Source: Punica granatum (taxonomy: Eukaryota; Streptophyta; Magnoliopsida; Myrtales; Lythraceae). From it: DNA of 64,000 nt. A program made the translations under genes and the position numbers. Each line of letters opens with the position of its first letter. Within the stretch, counting starts at the first letter, position 1. Location of the stretch: the NCBI RefSeq assembly GCF_007655135.1, contig NC_045132.1:22872354-22936353 (forward strand). The letters run 5' to 3'. Below are positions 50,408 to 61,646 of the stretch, piece by piece. The notes under the pieces were generated by a model. That model was not told the DNA's origin, ran no database searches, and worked only from the letters and a program-made list of their open reading frames with translations.

Positions 50408-51600
50408 GTTATCAACAATATTCTAAGTAGGTATTCCCCAAAAGATGAACCATAATCGGGAAGCAACCACTGCTCTGCATTTGTTAAGAGGCTCCCAAGC
50501 TGCCTAGATATTCGTGCAGAGATGTTGATACTTGAGGATCGTTCAGCGAGGACCTATACATCCAGAAATATTTACAACCTCAAAAAATAAGATAAAGAAA
50601 GACATTATGCAAGCATGTATAACTCTGTAATGGTCATAACTAACTACTCCTCTAGATACTAAAAATTTACTCTATACACAGCAACAAATATGATCTCACA
50701 AATTACAATTAGGAAACTAACTCTGGACAACTAAGCCCAAAACTTGAAAATAATGGTTGCACTTCACGAAACTACAAACGAACACAGCTTAGATGTTCAA
50801 AGCGCTTCCATATCTTCGCACCCTAAGCCTCTCCTCCCTTGCCCTCCCTCTCTCTCAACCCTCCCGGCTATAGCAGTTATATACCAGGAAGCAAAACTAA
50901 AGAAAACATGAACTCAACCTCCCTCAAATCCTCGATATTCTCACCACACTCACACTGCGTACAGTTCAAAAGTCCTCATATCAATTAATCTCAAGAAGGA
51001 AGCAAGCATGTGCATTGTCCAACGCAACTGCTCTCAGAAACAAGCAACCATGTGCACAGTTTGACATTAAAAAAGCTTAATCTTTTCACGTCCAAACAAG
51101 ACCAAAAGCACCTCAAATGGGAGTGCGCCCCTTAAGCCTTTACAACCAAATCACTCAAACTTAAAATAATACATAATATGCCCGGAAGTCCAGATCGCTT
51201 TCACCGTTGCAAACAACCCAAGCTTGCTTTCAGCTGAAGATATTGAGGTAAAGTCAAAATACGTTAGCCTAAGCTCAAAGCTAGGTCAAACAGAGAAAGC
51301 AAGCAGTCCAATTCAGGTCATGAAGTATGGGAATGAGCAGAATGGAGACGGTGAGCTTGATTGAACTTCAAAATGGAGCTCCGCAGCTGCTCATAACAGT
51401 CTAGCAGCATTGAACAGCTTTCACCGCCCAAAAAAAAAAGGATGAGCTTTGCGGATTCCCACCTGAACGAACAGCGGGCGGAGGAAGATCTATGCAGTTG
51501 CAGAGGGGAGAGCGCAGAGGAAGGGGAGACTGAGATCAAAATCCTGCCGGAGTGGAAGATTGAATCCAAGGGAGAAAGGAGGAAGACAATTGACGGAAGC

Positions 51601-53992
51601 TGGGGAATGGAAATTCTTCTGTTGTTGATTTTGGAATGTTATACCCGCCAATCCCATCGTTTAAGCTCCGCATTAAATAAAAATTAAATTAGGCAAAAAA
51701 AAAAATCGGAATTTTGTTTTTTGCCCTTTTAACACTCTAATTTTTTTCAATAAAAAAGAATCCCTTAATTTTATCAATGTTGGCACGAACTCTTTTCATT
51801 TGCATGAAAATACAACAATATGATATGTCGACGGGCATTCTGATTTCAAATAGATGTCGGGGATTCTAATCCGAACTATGTCTTAGGTATGAACATCAAA
51901 CGGGAGAATTTTACGATCTCTTATGCTTTATTTGGGAACTATAAATAATAATATTTATTTTAAATTATAATGATTGTGTTATTAAATTACGAGAAAAAAT
52001 AATGAATAGTTGAGAGAATGGTAATGATTGTGTTATTGAATTGTGGAAAAAGCAATGAATAGTTGAGAGAATTTAGTATTATAAATTGAATTAAATTATT
52101 TAAAAATTTAAAAATTTTAATAATTATTTTGTAGAATTGAAAATACGTGGAGTTAAGTGGAATATAATTAAAAAAAAATCCGAAGCCAAACATAACCTTA
52201 GTTAGATTCTCCATTTATATCTCTAATCTTTGGGTCAGCATATGAGTATCGATTCATCAATTACGCAAGAGATTAATGTAACAAACCGGACTAGATGATT
52301 CGTCACGTCAAATAAGTATGATTAATAATAGATTAGTCGCGGGTTTGGGATGATACACACGGAAAAGATGGCCTAATTATGTCCGCTAGTCGATTGGTGC
52401 CAAACCTTTTCTTTTTTCTTTCTTTTCCCCCGGTCGAAGAATTAATAAGAACACTAATAAAGACGAGGGGAAAGTTTGAAACGGACGGTTTTCTTCAACT
52501 GTCGTTACTGGCGGCTTTTCTTGTATTTTTCAACTTCATAATTATTTCAACTTTTGATTGGATCTTTCGTTTGGAGTTACCGAAGTTTCCGGTACATTAA
52601 TTAGGTCCCCTTTGGTTTCATGATGTGATTTGAGAATCATGATTTTGATTTTAACTCTACTCACTACACAACAAAAATACACGTTTCCCAAGTCAAATTT
52701 ATAATACCATCTCATTTGTCTTTTTCCACAATCAAAATCAAAATCAAAATCAAATTTAGTTTAACTCTGAAACCAAACGCCTCCTTAGATTTTTAAGAAA
52801 TGTTGAAATTATTATCATCGATTATCGTTATTAAGGAAGCATTGCTTATTTATATTTATAAGTAGTAAACACTAAACATCGGGTCATTCCGATATTCCAT
52901 CAAGAGCCTTCAGTCGAATCGATAGAGAGATTTTATGCGTTGTGGCCGAGATCGATATCTGAATTAGGAGCAAATGCACCTAAACCTAACTGGTCAAATA
53001 TCAAGAAATTCTCCTTCAATGGTTGTGGCCCTGGAGACCAGCAAGTCCATTGAAAATGAGATCTAGTCCATGAGAGGTCCTAATCACAATTTGCGGCAAT
53101 CAAGTCGATCGGGTTTCTTCATTTCTTTTATATTTTGAAAATTACCATCGGATTCCGAACGCAAATCAACCCGTCTTCTGAAAGTGAAGATTCAAATGGC
53201 TAAAAAGAAATAAAATAAAATAAATAAGACGATTAAGCCTAACGCGCTTTGTACATTGAGAAAGAGAAGACGAACAAAAGGCCACGGTTGACTTTGGGGA
53301 GGTGGAAGTCTGCACTCCAGCAAAGTCAACTCGCGGCATGGCCGTACGGACATCAAGGGGAGCCCAACAACGTGGATTTTGACCTCAACAGAGTAACAGC
53401 CCATCTCATTAGCCGTTGGTCTCCATCCTGTAAAATTTCTGATAGCTTAAGAAAAAGTAAAATGGAGATCACCATTTATACATGATTGTATGCCCGAACT
53501 TTGTGTCGAACAGGTACATATATCGGACAAGCCGAAAACCAAGTTCAGCCAACTTGATTGTATGCATACATCAAAAGTGATCGAGTCGAAGAACGTATTG
53601 TCATGTGTCAAGAGGAATCTAATAGACCAACACATCCAATAGAGACAGGACGGAATCGTATGGACTCCAGAATATCCCGCCTTCCTTCCCCCATTCTCGA
53701 CTCTCGGATGTATACTGCATCTATAGCATAAATCAGTGTGACAAGTAAATTTTCTCCGCTACGCGAGAATTCGTGAGGACTCCTTATGGTATGCTATGTA
53801 CAAATTTTCACAAACAGTGCCGTAAAGTGGAAGCAACTTTACAGGACCAGCAACTGAAGTTGAAAGTGCACAAAGGTTTTAAATCCTTCGGGTTCATACC
53901 AGTTCAGGTACCTAAGCGCTGAATCGGATCCACTTTCATCCATTCTCTGGGGAGATAAGCAATCATTTTCCATCAGCACTCCGACCTTCCAG
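51601..53992. other. Intergenic between the DUF707 and sensor kinase genes
   Basis: About 2.4 kb in which I see no gene. It contains an AT-rich Tourist-like element at about 51915-52197 (a reverse relative of the one at 17370-17680; both carry CTCAACTATTCATT or its complement) and a well-bounded MITE at 52604-52784. The frame at 52379-52600 is not recognised. The portion next to 53992 is the 3' flank of the sensor kinase gene. Confidence 0.6.
52604..52784. mobile_element. Tourist-like MITE with TTA target duplication
   Basis: The left end GGTCCCCTTTGGTTTCA and the right end TGAAACCAAACGCCTCC are inverted repeats, flanked on both sides by TTA (52601-52603 and 52785-52787). The element is 181 bases without coding content. 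The right part has a CAAAAT triplication. Consistent with a PIF/Harbinger non-autonomous element. Confidence 0.75.
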
Positions 53993-56900
53993 CTAATCTT
54001 TCTGATCCGGTTTATCTTTCTCGGGTATTGATGTGAAAGAGGGAACCCAAAGTTCGACGCGGGTCCCACCAGCTCCAAGGGCTGCACCAGATGTCCTGGG
54101 AGATATCACTCTCACGACACATCCATAGCCCTCTAGTATCTCGCGAGCAACAGTGAGACCTGCAACGAAGTTCCACGTCATGTTGTCCTCAACCATATCC
54201 TCAGACAAAAGGCCCGGCCCAAACGGTGTCAGCGAGTGCATCTGAGTCTGCAGGCAGATAAGGGATGCACTACTACTTAGTTAAATGGGCAGAATCACAG
54301 TAGGGAGAACTTATGCATAAGCAATAAAATCTTCCATTCGCTTCGATCTTATCTAAACTACAAAAGCTCGTTGTCACGCTTCTAACTATTTCCTTCCTCA
54401 TCTTCTAATAGATCACCAGAAACTTTTCTAAAAGTCTAAGCTTATCAGATCACAGTGGGTCATATGCTCATTACTTAACACTCCCCATGGTAACCTAAAA
54501 TTGATTGAGGGGAAGATAAGTGAACAGGTTCGCTCTAATATGACGGTAGAAGCACAACCAGCAGATACAAGAAACTAGTTCGATGAAAGCACTGGATATT
54601 ATATCTTTTAGTATTCTCAATTTAACCTTTAACTATCTGCGATTTTAGGGGGAGGGAGAGAGGTTCCACGGACCGATATTCTCCCATTTTCTCATGATTT
54701 CTTGCAAGACATGAACCACAAAATATCATTAGAAAACAAACTAGATATACCATGTAGTGCATGTCAGGACCGTCATCATCAATCACAACGAGAGCACCGC
54801 CTGCTGGTGCTCCAGTTGATACAATTTCGACTCTACCACCGACTTGAGTTCGCAATAATGCACCCTCGATCAAGTTGCTCAGAGCTTGGCGCAGAGCAGG
54901 CTCCTCTACTGCGACTTCCAGGGTGTGCGAGAGTTCGCTGAGTTCTACAACTCTTTGCTGCCTATGAGCAAGTGGGCTTATGGCTTCAACAAGATCAGAC
55001 AGCACATCAGAAATACTGCACGGTCTTCCTGACAAGAAGAAAAACTGTCAGAAAATATCTAGACGGCTTAATACATAGATTAGATTTAGAATAATTGCAT
55101 TTCAATCTAGACATTTCCAGTTCAATTTTTAAGTTCTTTCTGAAAGAATTTTGAGATGTTAAATATCAATTACTTTTTTCTAAATGAAGGGTAATGATAA
55201 ATTTGATGTTTGGGCCTGCGTGCCAATTTTAGTTTTTGTGTGGTCCAAACTGCTTGGGAATATCGTCTATCTGAGTTAATAAAGAGCATCGCTTACAATT
55301 TAAAATATAAAAATAAAAAAAAAATAAAAAAAATTGATGTTTCCAGGGGATGCTATGACAAATTGCTCAAGCTCAATTGGAATTCTGCTTAGGAAAAGCT
55401 TCTGACTCAAAAAAACGTTTTTCAGTCCCATTTTAATCTAAAGAGAGATCATCACAAACATTGTCTTTATTACTTCATCCATCGCCAGCATGATTCAGAT
55501 CAAGAATGGCAACTCTCATGAATTTTCCCCTACTGTAGCATTAGAAATCTGACAGTACGAGCAATAGGAAAAGACGCATTTCTGGATTTGCTTCATCAGA
55601 TACAAGGGTGAAATCTGAGGATGCCCTTCACCATTACCTGATTCCATGTTGCCGTAGAGGGGCCAGCGCCAGAGGTGGCATCGGCAACTCCAAATCCTTA
55701 ACTGCTGAATCCGGAGAAAACCTGCCAATGGTGGAAGTTTCTTGTGATGACTTGTTGGACAAATGAGGCGTCACAGATTTCTGATGGCCATAAGTTAAAC
55801 CATTCATCTTCTTCAAATTTTCCTCATTGTAGCGCATTATATTAGCCTGAAAAGCAAACGATCAGTCACACAACACAACACTGGCAATTTTTATCTGCAA
55901 GGCAGTTCGAAAAAGGTTCAACGCTCTTTGACTGGCAACTTGCACAAATTCTTTCATCAGCTGGATGGGATAATTCATCTCATAATAATATTGTGAGAAT
56001 CCATATAACAAATGATAACCTAAGAGACGTAATGAGTAATACAATGATAGTCAAACATGTATACAAGCAACTATCAACGACTAAAGAAGGGATAGCAACA
56101 TGTAATACCTTTGTCAGGTGTACCGCTTCCTGGAGCTGTTTTAGAGTATCCCTAATTTGATCACCTTGTACCAGAATGTCTTCAACAATGTCATATGCAA
56201 TCTGCAGTGTGGATCTAAATTCTTAGAAATATGGAACTCCATATACTTCCTAAGGCAGTCAAGGTAAGGTATTTACAAACCTCACTTCTTTTCATGTGCA
56301 TGGACAACATCTTAGTCAAAGTTTGGATGCTAGATAGTGGACCACGAATCTATAAAAAATTTAGACAAATAAGAAACTATCAGTCATTGTAATGCTGAAG
56401 CAACCATGAAAAGTAACAAAGGAACTCTTACTTGCTCAACTAAATTGCTCATACGGACATTATTTTGCCAAGAAGATTGCTGAAGCAACAATGCTTTCTG
56501 CAGAATAGAGAGCAGGTAAGTAGGAATCTCATGTGAAATGCCAAAAGAACCAGAGTCTCGGCTAATGTCGGGTGCAATTGATGAAGATACAAATCCTATG
56601 TTTAATCGGGGCTAACAAAATGTGACAAGCAACGGAGAGTAAGAAAACAAGAAAATCATTCCAAAGAACAAACAGCTGAACCCGCTGAATGAGCAGATTC
56701 TGCTCCATAAAAATGGGAACAAAACAGTAAGTTTAAGATCATCCTCTACTGCTCCCTCTAACCCTGATTGTTATAAAATAATTTGACTTATAGACTCGAC
56801 ATCATAAATCATAAGAAACTGCCACAATTCATGCGGTAAACCATTAGTTGAATTTATTTTTTTCTGATAATTAAAATTGTCCAGGATGACTTGTTAGATA

Positions 56901-58239
56901 GATAGACTCAATGAAGTAAAGCTAACAAAGACAAAGACTTAGCAAACTACAGTGTCAGTATAAAATAAGAGAAGAACATTCCAGTACTCTATACCAAAGG
57001 AATATCATTCTACCTGATCCATAACATACGCCATTGCCAAAGAACGAGAGATGTTGATTGCATTTGATCTTTGCTCAGAAGACAACATGTACATTCGCGG
57101 TTTCTCATCCATAAAACTTGGAATATCTCTCAACTTAATACCCATTCCTGAAGGTGGCAAAGCATATGCTTCCTCGGGGGAAGGGCTGTGCAATAACTCG
57201 TGCTCTTCCCTCGTTGGAAGCTCAACCACCAAAAACCCAACTACAAAAGGGTGCTTCACCATCGGAAAAACCACAGCCCTGCATTCCGGCACCTCCTCAT
57301 CCTACCACAACCCAATAACCATCTCAATGTCAATGCTACCAGAGGAAAGTGCACTGCAATATTGTTGAGCTGATAGTAGAAACATTCTAAATACGACGCA
57401 AATAATCAACAAGCCACGGCGTAATCACCCACTCGAGAAAATTATATAAGAAACATATCTAATACCAAGCTTCACGGCAATTGAGAACAACAAAGGACTC
57501 AATACAGCAAAGAGAGGAGAATACTTGTTGATTGGATAAAGCAGCTTCAGCGGCGCGCAGTCCTGTTGGAACATTGAAATTTCCGATCAAAATGACAACG
57601 CCCGGCGCATTGACTGCCTGCTCAGGATAGGAAGTAACTCGGCGCAGCTCAAGGCGGTCCATAACGTAACTACCAGCTGGTCTTACGTACACCTGCTTAA
57701 GCATCATCATCGTCATCGTCATAAAAAATTATCTATTTAGGATTTCCGAGCAACCAAATGGTAAACAGCTGGAGCTTGAAACTAACCGAGAGCAGAGCAT
57801 CGGGATCAACAATGCGTCGAAACAGGTCAAGCTGCTCGATGCATAGCCTCTGGAAATCGGGACTCGGAAGCACCAGCCCGCTCCTCCGGTCCTTCTCGAT
57901 CCTCTGCATAAACTCCACCGGCGAATTCGACGCTCTACGGATAGCGGACGCGACAGCGGAGGCGGAAGGCACCAGCGGTGATCCCTGGGAGTCATCATCC
58001 GCAACGTGGTGGAGAGGCGGGCCAGGTGTGGTGTTGAGGAGGGAGGCAGAGTCGCGGGAGGCGCAGAGAGGGGAGAGCTTCTGAGAGGCGGGGCTCGGCC
58101 TGGTGGAGTTGCATTTGCAGGCGAGGTGGAGGAGGCTGCAGGTTGTGGCGGTGGCTGTGGCGGTGGCGGTGGCTGTGGCGGCGGCGGCGGCGGGGTTGGA
58201 GAGGAGGGACTGAGGTGTGGCGATGGAGGGGATGAGCAT
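53993..58239 (-). CDS. CSK: Chloroplast sensor kinase (CSK)
   Basis: Nine coding exons on the minus strand: 58239-57787, 57692-57525, 57301-57014, 56497-56432, 56349-56281, 56201-56109, 55846-55638, 55024-54751 and 54247-53993, in consistent phase, giving 624 residues. The Ser/Thr/Ala-rich N-terminus, with an Ala-Thr run at residues 17-33, fits a chloroplast transit peptide. A GAF-like sensor region spans roughly residues 110-300. The dimerisation region (VRMSNLVEQ, IRGPLSSIQTLTKML) has Glu324 where ordinary histidine kinases carry the phospho-acceptor His. The ATPase part shows an N box (EPALRQALSNLIEGAL, Asn499), an altered first glycine box (DDDGPDM) and a second (GLTVAREILEGYG), ending in GGTRVELWVPS. 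Known CSKs link plastoquinone redox state to chloroplast transcription. The start of exon 8 follows GGAAG rather than the CAG four bases earlier, because only this keeps the frame and the conserved HGIRPCS join. Confidence 0.93.
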
Positions 58240-58567
58240 TGTATTGGCACTGAACTGAGTGGCTGAGGAGAACGATGATGACTACAGTCTTCCCCCAGGA
58301 GAAATATGAGCCAAGAGAGGGGACGAAGGGCCTTTCTGAAATTCAGATTCCCTCCTGGGGCCTTTTACGATTTCTTGCTACTTTTGTACTTGAGAGAAAG
58401 GACCAATGTGCAATATTGCAAATTGGCCTTTTGTCTTCGGATAATCCCAATAAATAAATTCTTTTCTCGGTAGATGTTGATAAATAATCCAATAGAATAA
58501 TTATTAAAATTACTTACCAAAAAAAATATTAATAACCTTAAAATTAAATTACTCTTTTTGTTTTTAT

Positions 58568-59305
58568 TGAAGTTCCAATGGTTCATACAGACTCAGGCTC
58601 ATTTTCACTTAAAAGCTCAAATTTATAAGTGGTGGTATTCAATAGGGGTGTGCACGGGTACCGGGTATACCCAGAACCGGTCGGAACCTACCCGTTAGGG
58701 TAGGATCCGGATAGCTCGTATTGAAAATAGGGTAGGTTCCGGGTATTAAAATTAGGAACCGATGAAAATCGGTTCCGGTTCCGGTTCCTGCCTACAAGGT
58801 ACCCGGAACCGGTTATTTATTAAAATAAAAAAGATGAAAGAGTAAATTTACTGTCTCCTCTAATGAATCAGAACAGAGGCACTTTGTTGTGTGAGATCGT
58901 ATTATTGATGTTTAATTTTGTTGATGAATTGATGAGACATATATATATTTTTTGTTGTGGATTAATCTAAATCAATGTTGGTATTCTATTTGGCGTGATT
59001 ACTAATTATATATGTGAAATTTTTGGTTTTATTTAGCGAAATAAAAAAAATTACAGCTTGCAACAGGGTACCCGGAACCTGTGGTATAGTACAGGTTCCG
59101 GGTAGATTCCGGTTCCAAGATTCAACAGGGTAGGGTCCGGTTCCAAAATTTTGGAACCTGTCCCTTACAGGGTAGGGTCCGAGTATCGTGAAAAATACAG
59201 GGTACCCGGAACCGATCACTCCTAGTATCCAAGTCATATATTAACTCGTGAATTTTCCTTTTCTTTTCCGACGTGAGATTTTTTATCCCATTTTACTCAT
59301 CAACA
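58568..59305 (-). mobile_element. TRIM-like LTR (third of the array), split by a hAT MITE
   Basis: On the minus strand it begins TGTTGATGAGTAAAATGGGA at 59305 and ends in TTCA at 58568. Without the inserted MITE (58643-59224 plus its duplicated target) it is about 148 bases and matches the LTRs at 59534-59668 and 59885-60029, sharing CACTTATAAA and TGAGCTTTTAAGTG. Confidence 0.7.
58643..59224. mobile_element. hAT-type MITE nested in an LTR
   Basis: Ends TAGGGGTG and CACTCCTA are inverted. Inner sequence is rich in GGTACCCGGAACC-type repeats running both ways (GGGTACCGGGTATACCC near the left, CAGGGTACCCGGAACCG near the right). Flanking 8-mers GTATTCAA (58635-58642) and GTATCCAA (59225-59232) agree at 7 of 8 positions, the size expected for hAT. 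No transposase is encoded in 582 bases. Confidence 0.85.
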
Positions 59306-59533
59306 CTCGTCCTCATGTGCAACGTGTGGTCATTTGCTTACACGTTGTCACATGCCCTTAATCACCTGCCATCAACAATTAACTTTAATTCGGGCTTTTC
59401 TTTGTGCTCAGGTGGTGGGGGGCTAACAGGAAGCACTTTTTTGGCTGCACCCGGATATACTGGGCCCGGCGTGGTGTGAGTGCATGAGCATACCGCGTGG
59501 GCGTGCATATGCGTCTGTGCTCTGATACCGTAT

Positions 59534-59668
59534 TGAATTTCCATTGGACTTATACGACCCGAGCCCATATCCACTTAAAGCTCAAGATGAGAAGTGTTAG
59601 TACTCAAGCCTCGTATAAATTCATGGTTATTCTTTCATTTTTTCCATGTGGAATTATATTTTACAACA
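59534..59668 (-). mobile_element. TRIM-like LTR (middle of the array)
   Basis: Minus-strand start TGTTGTAAAATATAATTCCA, end ATTCA at 59534, directly followed by a primer-binding-like TGGTATCAGAG equivalent (CGGTATCAGAGC at about 59519-59530). It shares the TTAAGTGGATATGGGCTCGG block with its neighbours. Internal sequences lie on each side, at 59306-59530 and 59669-59881. Confidence 0.7.
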
Positions 59669-59884
59669 CCCGCTCTCACGTGCAACGTGTGGTCTATTTC
59701 TGCCTACACGTTGTCACATGCCCTTAAATGTTTGCTCTCAACAACTGACCTCGAGCCAAGGTCATCTTCCGTGCTCATGCGAGGGGGAACTAACACGAGA
59801 TGCCCTTTGTTGCTCTCGATATTGAGTCGGTGTAGTGTGAGCCCACGTGTGCATCCGAAAGCGTAACCCGCTCTGATACCATAT

Positions 59885-60029
59885 AAATTTCCATTTTGCT
59901 CATATGGGCTTGAGTTCATTTCCACTTAAAAGCTCAAACTGATAAGTAGTGGTACATAAGTCATGTATTAACCCATGGACCTTTTCTTTTCTGATGTGAG
60001 ATTTTTATCCCATCTTACTCCTCAATACA
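59885..60029 (-). mobile_element. TRIM-like LTR (first of the array)
   Basis: Minus-strand start TGTATTGAGGAGTAAGATGG, end near 59885. It is followed by TGGTATCAGAGCGGGTTACG at 59862-59881, the tRNA-Met primer-site form used by many plant LTR elements. The internal segment down to 59669 (about 215 bases) has no protein-coding frame, so the element is non-autonomous. Confidence 0.7.
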
Positions 60030-60058
60030 AATGACCACACGTTACACGTGATGACGAG

Positions 60059-60535
60059 TGTTGAGGAGTAAATGGGATAAAAATTCCACATCGAAAAAAA
60101 AGGACAATCCATGAGTTAATATATGACTTGAGTACCACTACTTATAAACTTGAACTTTTAAATGGAAATGGGTCTGAGCCTGTATGAGCCCATAGAAATT
60201 CAATATGGTATCAGAGAACGAGTTACACTTCCACGTGCTCACACTACGTCGATCCAATATCGAAAGCAGTCAAAAAAGCGCCTCGCGTTAGTTCCCCTTG
60301 CCGAGCACGGAAAATGAGCCCGGCTCGAGGTTAATTGTTGAGGGCGAGTGTTTGAGATGACGTGACAAAGCGTAGACAGAAATAGATTACACGTTGTATG
60401 AGAGGGCAGGTGTCGGGAATTATAATTCCACATAGAAAAGATGAAAGAACAACCATTGATTTATATAAGACTCGAGTACCACCACTTATAAGCTCGAGTT
60501 TTTAAATGGATATGGGTCAGGTCCGTATAAACTCA
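60059..60535 (+). mobile_element. Complete TRIM-like element, opposite orientation
   Basis: The left LTR 60059-60202 starts TGTTGAGGAGTAAATGGGAT and ends TTCA. The primer site TGGTATCAGAG follows at 60206-60216. The internal part is about 195 bases with no coding. The right LTR 60411-60535 starts TGTCGGGAATTATAATTCCA. The LTRs are imperfect copies of each other and of the three minus-strand LTRs. The 28 bases before the left LTR resemble the internal 3' end of the family, so the junction with the minus-strand array is an inverted join and not a simple independent insertion. Confidence 0.75.
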
Positions 60536-61646
60536 ATAAAAAATTAATAATTTTACACAAAAAAATTATTCTTTTTTTTCGGTAGGTAAAAAAAAATTAC
60601 TCTTTTATCTATGATTTTTTATGATTTATACGATAAAAAATTTACTAGTATCGAAAAGTCGAAAATAAGTTTCGTCATATGAATTTTTTGGTACTCTATC
60701 AACTTTTTTTTGTTGGGCTCTTTACTAGACGTATAGTATTATTTACAAATACGTTCGAGCACTGGTTATTAATTAATACTTCTAGATCGAGATGTTCATC
60801 TCTGTCATTGAATTATTGATTGAAAGACTTGTACGCCGATCCCATGGTATGCTTTTTTCATACTATAAAGATGTCATTATGAGAAAGACTAATGAGAAAG
60901 CTTTTTGTAACTTCATTCATGTGGTTCAGAATCGGATGCATGACCCGACTGTAACGGGTTTCCTCTACCGTACGCCTCGAAAAAGATCTCCACAATGTTA
61001 TGGTGGGAAAATGTTGAGAGGAGAGGGGGCTTTTTAATGGAGAAGAAGGAGACTGAAAATGGACCAAAACTTTGGTGGAAGAAAGTGGAAAAGTGTTTTC
61101 CATTCAGAAGAGAGAAAGGGAAAGGGATTTGGAATCGGAAAGAAACGGTTTCCAAAGCTTCTCTCTTTGCTGGCATATAATTGATTGGGAAAATGGGCCA
61201 ATCTGCCTCATCCACATTCCTCTGCTCCCCAACCCAAACAATGAGACTGAATTTGGAAAATTGTGCATCTTTTTTTTTTTTGTTCCATTTAATTTCAAAA
61301 TATTAATAAATATTTATAGAGATTGAGCATTGAATCTATTTTCTCTCATAGTACTTTTCGACATTCGAATTTGTGTTTTCCTTCTTACGAAAGTTACAAT
61401 TATTTATTACTCAATCAACATTTTGTTGGTATAATTAAGTAGATGTGCATTTTCTCTTTTTTTCGGTTGCTAGATGTACGCTCTTTTTTTTTTATCCTTA
61501 GAGAATAAGTAGATGTGCATATATGCACACACACATATACATATATATACAGATCATTTCATAATAGCTTGAACATATTGGCCGTTCAAAGTTCAGTTCA
61601 ATTCATTTGTCCTTCTCCATAGTTTCCTAGTACTTCACATCCCATC
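60536..61646. other. Spacer before the DUF868 gene
   Basis: About 1.1 kb with poly-A/T runs and no recognisable gene. Overlapping frames between 60792 and 61326 on both strands are not similar to anything I know. The final 120 bases hold a TATATATA run at about 61540-61548 that could serve as TATA box for the next gene. Confidence 0.5.

Noticed and set aside
57729..58266. A 173-codon overlapping frame and a Gly-rich plus-strand frame over CSK exon 1
   Set aside because: Both are shadows of the hexanucleotide repeat and the GC-rich exon; the CSK frame has the family continuation into exon 2.
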